A DNA stretch of 64,000 nucleotides from Paraconiothyrium sp. Pb-2020 (taxonomy: Eukaryota; Ascomycota; Dothideomycetes; Pleosporales; Didymosphaeriaceae): contig JAJUBI010000001.1 in the NCBI GenBank assembly GCA_022419385.1, forward strand, positions 3,844,001 through 3,908,000, read 5' to 3'. The position numbers and the translations under genes are program-made. This document shows positions 32,363-43,130 of the stretch, one piece after another (within the stretch, counting starts at the first letter, position 1; each line of letters begins with the position of its first letter). Below the pieces are notes generated by a model that saw only the letters and a program-made list of their open reading frames with translations, made no database searches and was not told the DNA's origin.

Positions 32363-33205
32363 TTAACGCTTTGCGAAGCCGCCATCTGGGGAGTCATAAC
32401 GTCCAGGTGCTGGATCCGCGGGCGCAACTACGGGCACCACGGGAGCTGGGAAACCGCCGTCGGGCTGAGTGTAGCGGTCCTGACGCTTTGCGAAGCCACC
32501 ATCAGGGGAGTCATAACGTTCAGGCGCTGGGTCGGTGGGCACGACCACGGGCTCTACGGGGCCCGGGAAACCGCCATCAGGTTGAGTGTAACGGTCTTGA
32601 CGTCTTTCTTTAGCGAAGCCGCCGTCAGGGCCATCATAGCGCACAGGTTCCGGAGTGACGGGCGCGGGCAATGGAGCTACTGGGGCTACAAAGCCGCCAT
32701 CGGGCTGGGTGTAGCGGTCTTGACGCGTAGCAATAGACCAGGCGACTCCTTCAGTGGGCGCAGGTACAGCGGGCGCAACCCAAGCCTCAGATGGCGCTGG
32801 CACATTGGGCGCGATCCAGGTTTCAGAAGGCGCAGGTACAGTGGGTGCAATCCAAGCCTCAGAAGGCGCGGGTACCGCAGCGCCTTGACGTTTGACAAAT
32901 CCGCCATCTGGGCTATCAAAGCGCGCAGGTTCCGGAGTGACGGGCGCAGGTGCTACCACCGGGGCAACGAAGCCGCCATCGGGCTGAGTATAGCGGTCTT
33001 GACGAGAGGCAATCGGTGGGGATAACGTGTTGTAGTCAACTGCTGGATCAGCCCACACATCTCCTTCATGGGAATCGGCTGGGCGGGCGCTTCCAAACAA
33101 GCCAAGGTTGACACTCGCTGATGGCTCTTGCTCTTGGCGAGATACGATGGGTACGGCCAGCGACACCGTAACAATGGGGGCCAGGAAAAGGATTCTGTAA
33201 TGCAT
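32363..33205 (-). CDS. Secreted repeat precursor with Kex2-type sites (candidate peptide precursor)
   Basis: A single exon of 280 aa. The signal peptide M-H-Y-R-I-L-F-L-A-P-I-V-T-V-S-L-A is followed by four repeat units of 38-41 aa (residues 69-106,162-202,203-241,242-280). Each starts Q-D-R-Y-T-Q-P-D-G-G-F, carries a Pro/Val-rich spacer and R-(Y/F)-D-(S/G)-P-D-G-G-F, and ends in a dibasic site (KR at 105-106, 240-241 and 279-280; RR at 201-202). The final KR is immediately followed by the stop codon. Residues 107-161 hold four shorter (V)PAPSE(A/T)W repeats. This layout fits fungal Kex2-processed repeat proteins, which yield pheromones, repellents or ribosomal peptide natural products. No cysteines, so not a disulphide peptide. 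No tailoring enzyme (UstYa/DUF3328) is adjacent, so function stays open. Confidence 0.8.
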   Translation of the reverse strand: MHYRILFLAPIVTVSLAVPIVSRQEQEPSASVNLGLFGSARPADSHEGDVWADPAVDYNTLSPPIASRQDRYTQPDGGFVAPVVAPAPVTPEPARFDSPDGGFVKRQGAAVPAPSEAWIAPTVPAPSETWIAPNVPAPSEAWVAPAVPAPTEGVAWSIATRQDRYTQPDGGFVAPVAPLPAPVTPEPVRYDGPDGGFAKERRQDRYTQPDGGFPGPVEPVVVPTDPAPERYDSPDGGFAKRQDRYTQPDGGFPAPVVPVVAPADPAPGRYDSPDGGFAKR

Positions 33206-35063
33206 GTTTGTGAGGTGACGAAGAGAAGAAGAAAAGAATGTAAGTGTGGGTGGACTCCTGGTCTGACGGCTTGATGGATTGATGGTCAGCAGGAAGATGG
33301 AGCATTTATGTTGAGAGGCGTAGAAGTCTTGCTTCTGGTCGCTTCAGTTCAGTTCGCGCGAGGCGGTCTTGAGGCTATCGGACATTGAGCATATTCAAAA
33401 CGTCTGGAGACGTCTGCACTCAAGCATTGTCTCGCGCGATTTGTGGTCGCCCTGCGCTCGTGTTGGACACATCTTAAGTATACACGGTATAGTACTATGT
33501 CAAAAGCATAGATGCTGCGCCATTGATTTTGGAACACACAGCGTAGCAACACCTCTAACGAAGCTTTGTAGCGCTAATACAGCTCTTCCCGAGACAGTGC
33601 CCTCTCATATGCTCTATTAAACGAACGTTTGGGGTACAAGGATCTCAATAAGGTTGGTGGGCCGTCGTTCGGGCCGCAGATCTTGCAACGCATCCTTCAT
33701 AATCCATGGTCTAGATTCACACGCTGATGACGGACTGACACGAGACACCATGAGCCGTCATTGGCGGGAAATCTGGTATATATAAATGGAAGTACAAGGG
33801 AATAACTGTGCTTGTCGCGACGAACTCCGGTTGAACAATTGTGAAGTGTTTCGTACGAGACTCGTACTCCAGTCCTATTTCATACAAGCGCAGAGCACCC
33901 ATGCATTTCAGCCTTGCAGCCTTGCATTGGTGATGCCATAAAATTCTTCGAGAACACCACACAAGCGGACTTTGGTTTGACCTGTGGTTGACATCGTGTT
34001 AATCACCGCGGGCGCGGGTAGAGTGCCTTGCGCTTGTTGAAACTCGCTTGATTTGTGAATGTCCGATTTTCTGCATCATCATACGCCCGCGCGGATATGA
34101 GCCGCCAACCTGACATTACAGGATAGTGGGTCTAAAATGATCTGTTTGCTGAATAGCATGGGCACATGTAAGGCCAGTTCGTGGTCGGCGTTTTGTACCT
34201 CGATCGGGTTTTCAGCATATGTAGTTTACGACAAGGACTAAATTGCATCGAACCGCCCGCACGATTAGAACTAGAGACTATCAATCCTTGTGGAAGTTTC
34301 TTCGACCTCATGAACGGTTGATCGGCTTGCACACTTCGCTTGGCAACCTACACATGACAGCCAAGGTCTACTTTAGCTGTGATCACCCACAAAGGCACCC
34401 TTTCACTCGCCCATACCTCACCGAAGAGCTCGTTTGAAAGATGTCACTAATGATGAGCACCTGTGTTCCACACATTATGATAACTGATTTGTGGTAGTGA
34501 ACTCCATACCTCACTGTCGTAATAGTGGAATGATTCCAAGCTGGATTGTATACGCTCAAGTCAATGAAAGTTGTTCGATCTAACTCCGATGCATTGGATG
34601 TATGGATTGTCGAAGCTGGGACGCGCGGTATCGAGACAATCTTCGATAGCGCATAGACAAGGAATCGTCCAGAGTCAGACACTCCCTTTATTAATACCTT
34701 CCGAAAATTATGTACTATATAGAGGAGGTTGTTTACTGGCTGGACTTTACTACATTTGATTTTCGGGGCCTGGTTGACGCGAAGAGTAGGCTATCGAGTT
34801 GTTCAAAGGTTACCCGGGCAGGAATCAATCTATCGACTATAAGGAATTGCTTATGAGCGTAGTCTGTAGGCACTGAGTCTGCATTTTGAGGGGCAAGCAG
34901 AGCGCTCGTGATCTGTGAACGTGATCGCAAGTTTGTCGTAGCAACGACAGTTGAAATGTGCTTTTACCACATCTATAAAGTGAGCTTAGTCTCCCTATAC
35001 TTCGACGAAACAGAAGATTGGCCACCGCTCGCACCTAAAGAAAAAAGTAATCTTGTTTCTATA
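33206..35063. other. Long intergenic region
   Basis: About 1.85 kb with no supportable gene. A TATATATAAATGG at 33777 and several short open frames lack any coding signature. The left end is the promoter of the repeat precursor. Confidence 0.5.
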
Positions 35064-35585
35064 ATGTCCTACAACCTGCTGGCACAGCATGCTCAGCGTC
35101 AAGCCCAGCAGCAAACCAAACAGAAAGCTATACATCAAGCCCAACAGCAAGCCAACGAGCGAGCTGAAATTCAAGACTATCTCAATCAGCAGAACATCCG
35201 CCAAAAGCTGGAGGACCAAATTCTCAGTATGTTCCCCTTCTCCTTTCTATATGTCATGCTAAGCGATATAGCCACCGCCAAAGCCCAAAATTGTCGCTCG
35301 GGATACCACGCCTACGCCGTGCTAATTGCGCTTAGTTTTACACAACCCCAACATGGAAGACGAATCTATAAGGCCGTACTCATTGGGTATCTCAAAGAAG
35401 ACTGCAGTGATTGGGAAATCATCGATTCCTCCGAACAATATCGCCCAAGTGAGCTTGATGCAATTGAGTTTCTGTTGGGCAAGATGCAGTCTAATTTCCA
35501 GAGCTGTCTGGAAACACTAGAGTTCAAAACTAGTAAACCATACAGCACCACTTTTGGGGATAAGTCTGAGTCTGATTCGGAGTAG
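35064..35585 (+). CDS. Hypothetical Gln-rich coiled-coil protein
   Basis: An open frame of 173 codons from ATG 35064; the frame continues upstream without another good start. The N-terminal half is Gln/Ala-rich and should form a coiled coil (repeats of A-Q-Q-Q); the C-terminal half is mixed (S-G-Y-H-A-Y-A-V-L-I-A-L, L-D-A-I-E-F-L-L-G-K-M) and ends in an acidic Ser tail. A possible 45-nt intron (GTATGT at about 35228 to ATAG, branch GCTAAG) keeps the frame either way, so the protein is 173 or 158 aa. I recognise no family. Confidence 0.5.
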   Translation: MSYNLLAQHAQRQAQQQTKQKAIHQAQQQANERAEIQDYLNQQNIRQKLEDQILSMFPFSFLYVMLSDIATAKAQNCRSGYHAYAVLIALSFTQPQHGRRIYKAVLIGYLKEDCSDWEIIDSSEQYRPSELDAIEFLLGKMQSNFQSCLETLEFKTSKPYSTTFGDKSESDSE

Positions 35586-35855
35586 AGCATTCAAGGCGAG
35601 CGATGGGACTGATACTTGGGAAGTCGTCGATCATGCCATGATGATTACACGGTGGATGAGGGGGAGCCAAGGATAATAATTTGGAATCCAAGTAAGAAAT
35701 CGAATATGCATCGAGGAAAGTTGTACTAAATCACCGCGTAAAGAAACGTGAATTGGTGACAAGCTACGCAAGATGCATTTCTCCTCCCAGTGGATCGCTA
35801 CATTATCTACTGCTAGAGAAGATTTCTACGTGAATTACATGCAATTACATGCAGG

Positions 35856-36947
35856 CTATATAGGTACTACCTTGAGGTCTTCATGGATCTGAACAAGGAT
35901 GCTAGGTTGCTTCGCCTCGAATCCCAGTGCGGCAGCGCGTTCTCCTTCGATGAGCATGTTCGCGGCCACGAGGTGCTTGACTTCCCCTTCTCCAGCCTGC
36001 TCAAATGGCACTGCTTTCGGCTCAGAGCTTTGAACCAGGCCCCTCGCGTGCATCGCTTTCGCCAGCTCGGTTGCTAGATCTTTCCACTGGACCCTGCTGG
36101 TCTCGAGCATGTAGTATCGGCTGTACGCCGTGCCTGAGGCAGGTCCCTCCGCAGCACGTTTGGTGATTTTGACGAGGAAATCGACTAGGTCGAGTACGTG
36201 ACACTACGGGTAGGTTTAGTACGGTTCAGATACATCGCTCAATTGTGGGTATCACATACAGTGCTCAGTACCGCCGTGCCATCCCCGACATATGGGACAT
36301 AACCTAAAGGTTTGGCATTGCTGGTAAGAAGCGTGTAGCCAATGCCCTTAGTAGGTGATGAAATGCTGGCGCCTCCATAGACAACGGAAGGGCAGACAAT
36401 GTATGTATCAATGGCGCTACCAGCTTCGAGCACCGGAACGTCGGACTTGCCGTTGAACATATCTTTGGTGATGGCCTTGATGTCCTCTTGCTTTGAATCG
36501 TTCCAGACTTTACTTTCCGTATTGAAGTTGCCGGACGTCCCAAAATCAATGAAGTTACCGGCACCGCTGATATGGATCAACTTGCCCTTCGTGGCGGAAT
36601 CCTTTTCCTTTAGGCCTGCAATTATCGCAGCAACAGGTTCTTCGGTGAACGAGTTTCCGGCATTGACGACGATATCGTGCTCTTTGCTGATCTTCTTGAT
36701 CTTCTCATAGTCGCTGAAGTCACCGACAATGATGTTGTCTGCTCCGAGGCTGGCTTTGAGTTCAGCCTCCGGCTTAGAGCTGCGTACATATGCGGTAACA
36801 GGCCAATCGGGTTGTGCTTGCTTGAGAGCCTTCACATAGGGTGCTAAATGCGTGAAGTCAGTGTCAAGCTCAGATGATGCGGAAAGCATAGCGTGTTTTC
36901 GTACCGCCGACAAAGCCAGTTGCGCCAAAAACGACTACAGATGGCAT
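35856..36947 (-). CDS. NAD(P)-binding Rossmann protein, atypical SDR/epimerase-like
   Basis: Exons (minus) 36947-36905, 36843-36260 and 36203-35856 give 324 aa. The glycine-rich loop V-V-V-F-G-A-T-G-F-V-G is split by the first intron (36844-36904) just after it. It continues with V-T-A-Y-V-R-S-S-K-P-E, D-I-V-V-N-A-G-N-S, L-I-H-I-S-G-A-G-N-F, V-C-P-S-V-V-Y-G-G and H-V-L-D-L-V-D-F-L, the usual order of atypical short-chain dehydrogenase/epimerase proteins (NmrA-like). Substrate is unknown; the classic Tyr-X3-Lys is not obvious. The second intron (36204-36259, branch TACTAAAC) has matching phase. Confidence 0.8.
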
Positions 36948-38189
36948 TTTGATCTCTTCGAAAAGTCAAGGTGCTGTATTTAGTTTTGAGTATCGTCAGA
37001 ATCAACGAAAGAAGTCGTTGGTAGATAGATTGCGAAACTGGGAATGAGTTGAAGGGTGATGAACATGATTGTAGAGCATCGGTAGTGATATTTGTATACG
37101 AAAGACCTGTGTGTGTTCAATGTTGGATGTGCTTGCGGAGTGAATGTATTCTCATTCATGTAGATGCTTCCCGAACCGCTTTACTACGACTCCACTCAAC
37201 TAATCCGAAGCAGATTCAACGTGCAGACATGGAGCGCACTTAGGACAAGCTAGCAGCTGAGTAAGTCGTTTGTAGGATTCGCATGTACGCAGAGCAGTCG
37301 GCAGCTGCCCGAGGTGTGCTGTCTCTCCTCGCTTAATCATCATGCTAGTGTTGGCTGGCAAGAGGAGAAGGGAATTTCATTGGTGGGATGAATGCATGTC
37401 TTCACGATAATCGGACTAGTGCTCTTACTAATGATGATAAGACAAGCCGCGCTACTGGCTCATGGGCATTTGCTGAGATAATATTTCCGTAGCGAGCGGA
37501 GTGACACGCTCGGTTTAATAATTGTCCTGCGCATTAAACGTATTAATCTTGCACAAAAGATACATGATTGACTCTACACCGTACATGCTATGATGCTACC
37601 TATGGTATCTAGCAACCATGCCGCGGTTTCAGAATAATTCTTTCAGCGTGCTTCAAGGTTACTCATCTGGCGTCAAGAATATCTGGCCCAATGGCCAAGC
37701 GCACTGCTGTCTTGCCAGCGATTAAGCAGCATAATCCTACGATTGTAAAGAGATCCTACGGAGGACAATGACGGCACAATGTTGCGAAAAATGGAACCGC
37801 CGAAGCAAGTGACGTGCACGCCTTCATGGACGACCAAAGTTTGACTGCAGTGAGTGATGCTCAGTGCTATCAAAGCAACTACATCGCGTACCATGGTTCC
37901 ATCCCTAGGCATCACTACTCAACGCTCAACGCTCAACGCTCAACAGAACACCAACAAGTCAACACCAAAGCTATTCCCACGAACGTTGCCTAACAGCACG
38001 TGATCAAAATGCCGAAAGAAGACGACCAAAGTCACGTGAATTTCGTGGTGTCATGGTCCAATTGAAGCTATTCATGCGGCCACGAAAGCTGGGTAGATTG
38101 AACTGTTGTAGGTGTATAGTGTTGAGGGACGGCTGAATCCAGTCTTGTCAGGGCTCTTCCTCGCCTCAGAGTCACACTATTTAAACTCA
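36948..38189. other. Intergenic region
   Basis: About 1.24 kb, no gene seen. A short (CTCAACG)3 microsatellite lies at 37919-37944. Confidence 0.5.
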
Positions 38190-38741
38190 TCAACCTTCAA
38201 AATCGTATACCATCTTGACTTTCAGTTCTTGCCCTTGGTCATTCTTCACCCTTGCGCGTCTCGTGTGCTTCCTCTCCCCATCGACACTTTCAAACCCCCA
38301 CAGGTGGTCAGCTTCCCACTTCCCATTTGCTGCTTTGCCTTGCGCATGTATTATGTTCCTCTCACTATCGCCCTCAAGCCATTCAACGTCTCCGATCTCC
38401 AGACATTTTGCTTCTTCAACGCCCAACCATCAGCTAGGACCTTGTACCTCTCCGAAGAGAGGATCGTCATTGCTGCGCCACGCCCAATCAAGGATGTATC
38501 TTTCAGTTGTGCCGGGGATCCTTCCCGCGGTTACGGACTGCGCAGCCTCAATATGCTGCGGGTCTGTTTGTGTGATGTTTTGTTGGACAGATGCAGCTGA
38601 GGCGGCTTTCCGAATGAGTATATTAACTCCTTGAAGTTCTAGAATCTTGGTAAAGTCATCGGAGGATGCTTTGTTGAGGGTCCATTTCCCAGAGAGGGAT
38701 TGAAGTGTTTTTCCTGGAGGAGCTGCCACGGCAGCGGACAA
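38190..38741 (-). pseudogene. Lipocalin-like fungal protein gene broken by an in-frame stop
   Basis: Two frames on the minus strand are collinear and in phase: residues S-A-A-V-A-A-P-P-G-K-T-L-Q-S-L-S-G-K-W through F-G-E-V-Q-G-P-S, then TGA (38432-38430), then W-L-G-V-E-E-A-K through K-V-K-M-V-Y-D-F-E-G. The family, small cytosolic lipocalin-like proteins common in ascomycetes, normally has S-R-W at this spot, so TGA looks like a CGA arginine codon changed by one C-to-T transition. The usual start methionine before S-A is TTG, and no other in-frame ATG is near. Two lesions point to a recent pseudogene; a non-obvious upstream exon, read-through or a base error remain possible. Confidence 0.65.
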
Positions 38742-39316
38742 TCGCTTACAGAGTACTTCGAATCCGGAAGACGTTCGGGTTTCATTGCTGTTGGAACTTA
38801 GTTTACACAGATCATGTCGTCATCGTTTACGCGCAGTTCCAACACGATTCGCGCTTCAGGAAGACGCGCAACACTTCACTTCTACTAACCCATTAGAGTC
38901 ATGCGCAATGACTTCGGGTTCTTAACATAGCCTTATGCACACCTTGTAGGTCACTTGGCGATGAGTGGAGGGATGGCAAAGATCCCTCGTGTTGGAGAGT
39001 ATTGCTAAACACTTATGCTAGCGCATCCTTCGTTGTAGAACACCGCGTCAGGCAGACTCAACCAGGTCGCGTTAGCCCAAAAGAAGTCTCTGCTAACGAT
39101 TCTTCGTAATCCTATTGCGACTCTGAGTTACCAGTTCTTTAATGCTCTATGATAGGTCGCGATGCCACTCGACAGAGTGGTATGCAAGGCAGATTGCTAC
39201 CATCGTAGTACGTACATTAAGATGGCAGCGGTAGCTGCAATGCTCTACATCTGACCCGAGGTCAAGTGGCTTTTCTCTGTTATACTTGCTTTATCTCAAA
39301 CCTGGCAGTACGAAGG
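38742..39316. other. Intergenic region upstream of the sedolisin gene
   Basis: About 575 bases holding the promoter of the protease gene. Nothing else is supportable. Confidence 0.45.
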
Positions 39317-41501
39317 ATGCAATTTGCCTTCACAATTCTAGCTGCAGCAGCGACGACGGCCCTTGCACTAGCAGTGCCACACGACTATGTCGTTCACGAA
39401 AAGCGATCCGTTCCTAGGGGCCTCGCTCGGCGACTAGAGCCTCACATACGGCTACCAATGAGGATTGGTCTGAAGTCGAATAAGGAGGCCACACAAATGG
39501 CCGAGAAGTGGCTCATGGACGTATCGCATCCAAAATCTATACACTATGGCAAGCATTGGTCCCAAGAGCAAGTCATATCTGCGTTCGCTCCATCAGAAGA
39601 TACAATAAGCGCGGTGTCTGAATGGCTTGTCGAGTCGGGTGGCATTGCCAAGGAACGCATCACCCATACGAACAACAAGGCCTGGCTTGCATTCGATGCC
39701 ACAGTTGAAGAGGCAGAAAAGTTGCTGATGACGGAGTATCACGAGATTCATGGTGAAGAGAAGAGCACAGTGAGCTGTGACCAATATCACCTGCCAAGTC
39801 ACTTGCTTGAGCATGTCGACTACGTGACTCCTGGTATAAAAGGTGTCCCAACGAAAGTGGAAACGTATGTAGGATCGGTAGAATCCATTCATCGGAAGAG
39901 TATCTGCTAATTCCGCTCAGAGCGAATAACGAAAAGAAAGTGTCGAAACAACGGGCCTCAAGTAAACTAGCTCGGCAAAGAGGTGAACCTACTCTGGATT
40001 CACGAGCTAATACTGATCCCTTGGATACGTGCGACCAGATCATTACCCACGATTGCATCCGTGCTCTGTACAATGTCCCTTCGCCAGACCCCGAAGCGGA
40101 GGTGAGTCCCAACAATACTATGGGTATCTTCCTACTCTCCAGCGCATACGCTCAAGAAGACCTTGATCTGTTCTTCTCTAACTTTACGCCGTATATTGCC
40201 AACGGCACTGCACCGATCTTGAAATCGATCAATGGTGGTGTCGCACCGGTTGACGTTCTCCATGCCGGATCGGAAGCCGACATGGACCTCGAATTAGCGA
40301 TCCCCCTTGTCTACCCGCAAGAGGTTGTTGCCTATCAGGTCGACGATGACTATTGGGCGGCAAAGCAAGTCAACGAGGGTGGGATGTTCAACACGTTTCT
40401 GGATGCTATTGATGGGAGTTATTGCACGTACGAGGCATACGGTGAAACGGGTGATAATCCAGACTTCGATCCTGTATACCCGAACGATAATGAGGGTGGA
40501 TACAAAGGTGAGCGCATGTGTGGTACCTACAAGGTGAGTCTCAGCAAACACAGAAAGATTGACTCATCGTCTTACTAATACTCCAGCCCACAAATGTGAT
40601 CTCAGTCTCGTACATGAAGTCTGAAGCCGAGCTTCCAGCAGCTTATCAGAAGCGTCAGGTAATCAGTCCTCCTTTCCACCCGATTACGCCTTCGCAATCT
40701 AACCACCACTGAACAGTGCGACGAATGGCTGAAGCTCGGATTGCAAGGTGTATCCGTCTTTATTGCATCGGGCGATAACGGTGTTGGTGACCTCCCTAAG
40801 CCCGATGCACCGAATGGCTGTCTCCGCAACGACACAGTCTTCTCACCTGCGCATCCTAACACCTGCCCATGGTTGACCAGTGTCGGTGCCACTAAAGTTT
40901 ATCCTGGGAAGACCGTCTACGACCCTGAGAGTGCTGCATATAATCCTGATTATTATTTCCCCTATTCGTCTGGAGGTGGCTTTTCGAATGTATTTGGAGT
41001 TCCAGACTATCAGGCCGAGGATGTTGCCAATTACCTCGTGAACAATGACCCGGGTTACGATTACTATCTTGATGTAAGAAATATGTCCTTCCTCGTAACG
41101 TTGATGCTTATCAAATGCTCCAGGGCAATTGGCAAAATGGTACTGGAATATACAACCGCAATGGACGGGGCTTTCCCGACGTCTCCGCAAACGGCGACAA
41201 TACTGCCGCCGTCTTCAATGGTGCTCTTCGCCTCACAGGCGGTACATCTGCTTCGACTCCTATTTTCGCCTCCGTGATCAATCTCATCAATGAGGAGCGC
41301 ATCAAGGCTGGGAAAGGACCTGTAGGATTCGTCAACCCTGTTCTGTATGCCCATCCCGAAGTGCTGAATGATATCACAAACGGAACGAACCCGGGCTGCG
41401 GAACTGATGGTTTCACTGCGTCGAAAGGATGGGATCCGGCTACGGGACTAGGAACGCCGAATTATCCCAAGATGCTGGAATTGTTTATGGGTCTACCTTG
41501 A
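39317..41501 (+). CDS. Secreted sedolisin (peptidase S53, tripeptidyl-peptidase-like)
   Basis: Acid serine-carboxyl protease. Exons 39317-39864, 39921-40533, 40587-40658, 40717-41073 and 41124-41501 give 655 aa; every splice phase agrees. A signal peptide (M-Q-F-A-F-T-I-L-A-A-A-A-T-T-A-L-A-L-A) leads into a Pro-kumamolisin propeptide. Catalytic features: E-A-D-M-D-L-E (Glu/Asp pair), S-G-D-N-G-V-G (oxyanion Asp) and G-G-T-S-A-S-T-P (nucleophile Ser). The Ca2+-site region G-W-D-P-A-T-G-L-G-T-P-N lies near the C-terminus. ATG 39317 is chosen over an upstream in-frame start because the signal peptide begins there. Confidence 0.92.
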
Positions 41502-42193
41502 GAGGGCGGTGACTTGGTGGTCAACGAACGGGGATACAAACACTAACGGTCCGGATATGTCAATCTCACTAGGTCAACGGATTGACTCTTCGATCTTGCT
41601 TTCCAAATTGCCCTGATATCTGGGAGCGTGCTCGTAACCGATAGCGTCTCGTGAATTCAATGCTGCGAGCCTGCTTCAGAAAAACACTGCGCATAGCGCA
41701 GCTCAGAAGCGCGTAACTCTACATATGTACGTGCGCGTTTCCTGTTGCTGCAGCCGTGAAATTCTGATAGAGCTACCGAACAGGGAAGGTACAACAATCG
41801 CCTACTAGAGGTACATGACAACAAGGAAAGATAACGCTTGTGTCAGACTTGGAAAGCGAATTCCGCGATGGCCAAATTAGAGTAGATCTATAGGAGCTGA
41901 GCGACGGGCCACTTGCACGGTGGCGAGGGGCATGGCATGCGGGGTGCGATGCGCCTGCATGACCCTTGTTTAAAATTTCTTGTCCTTCGCTACACGGCCG
42001 TAAGCTCTCACCGTATCAGGATCCACATGAATCTCTCTTCCCCATAATCTCACTAGCGCGTACAAACGCACTGTGGCATACCGAGTATCGTTTCACTGAA
42101 AGGTGTGCCCTCTCAACCATTCAATTACCCGATTGCATTACCGGCTGCAGTTGTCCGATTCCAAATTCGACAGCAAATTCTCCGTTTTGTAGC
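41502..42193. other. Intergenic region between protease and deaminase genes
   Basis: About 690 bases. The deaminase frame stays open back to 41966, but the N-terminal family start fits 42194, so the rest is read as leader. Confidence 0.45.
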
Positions 42194-42742
42194 ATGGCGA
42201 CGACTATGCGTCCTCCCATTGCGCCAGGAGACCACAAATCGTTCATGGGATACGCTGTTGTTCAGGCTCGCCTTTCGCCACCAGGACCTGACAAGTTTTG
42301 TGTTGGCGCAGTGCTAGTCGACGGTGACACTGGTGTTATCCTCTCGACGGGCTATTCGACGGAACTCCCCGGCTACATGGAAGGCGACATGGGTAACACA
42401 CACGCCGAACAATGCTGTTTCATCAAGGTCGCCCAAAGCCACGGTCTGTCAGCTGTTCGCGCCGAAGAGCGCATCATCGACTTGCTCCCTGCGAACACGG
42501 TCTTGTATACTACGATGGAGCCTTGCAATGCAAGGTTGAGTGGTAATCGTACATGTTGCGATAGGATTGTGGCCTTGAAGGAAAAGCTGAAGACTGTGTA
42601 TGTGGGTATCCGTGAGCCGAACACATTCATCGTCGACAATGACGGCAAGCAGCGACTGGAGGCTGAAGGTGTCAAGTTCGAGATGGTCGAGGAGACCCAC
42701 GACCTTTGCTATGAGGCAGCTATGAATGGTCATGAAAAGTAG
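42194..42742 (+). CDS. Zinc-dependent cytidine/pyrimidine deaminase-fold protein, DRAP-deaminase-like
   Basis: A single exon of 182 aa with the zinc deaminase motifs: H-A-E (N-T-H-A-E-Q-C-C-F) supplies the zinc ligand and proton shuttle Glu, and T-M-E-P-C-N-A-R-L-S-G-N-R-T-C-C the two cysteine ligands. The spacing resembles the deaminase step of riboflavin synthesis (RIB2/RibD-like) more than tRNA or dCMP deaminases. It ends with V-Y-V-G-I-R-E-P-N-T-F, also typical of RibD-like proteins. Substrate assignment is inference. Confidence 0.8.
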   Translation: MATTMRPPIAPGDHKSFMGYAVVQARLSPPGPDKFCVGAVLVDGDTGVILSTGYSTELPGYMEGDMGNTHAEQCCFIKVAQSHGLSAVRAEERIIDLLPANTVLYTTMEPCNARLSGNRTCCDRIVALKEKLKTVYVGIREPNTFIVDNDGKQRLEAEGVKFEMVEETHDLCYEAAMNGHEK

Positions 42743-43130
42743 GATGCATGGTGAGGAATCCAGACGAGAGCCGGTACACCCGAGGAGGGCTTCGATGGAC
42801 GTGTAGACATATATAAGCTGTAAATTACAACCTCAAGGACAGTATTAGCCTCAACGGTATCTGACATGTTGCAGACGGGTTAAAATTCAGGCTGTGGCCC
42901 TGTTTGATGATAACCCAACGTGACAAGAGCACTGCGTATGTATCCGTTAGAAAGGGCGTACAGTTGCTGATGTATCATTCAACACGATGCTGAGAGACAT
43001 GAGAGGTTCCGGGGCGGAATGCAGCAAAACTCCTTAGCCACGGCTACAAAAGACAAACCATCTAACTCTCTCTTCGGGGCAGGATAGTACATATGTTACG
43101 CCACACCCCAACAACCCTCTAGGATAGATG
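42743..43130. other. Intergenic region between convergent genes
   Basis: About 390 bases; 3' flanks only. Confidence 0.45.

Noticed and set aside
32363..33205. Repeat precursor as a classical alpha-pheromone gene
   Set aside because: The repeats lack the Trp/Cys-rich 9-13 residue core of Pezizomycotina alpha pheromones and no STE13-type dipeptides precede them.
33777..33840. TATATATAAATGG as a further dispersed module
   Set aside because: None of the downstream boxes occur at the right distances.
41966..42193. Longer N-terminus for the deaminase
   Set aside because: The extension has no family similarity or targeting signal, and homologues start near M-A-T-T-M-R-P-P.
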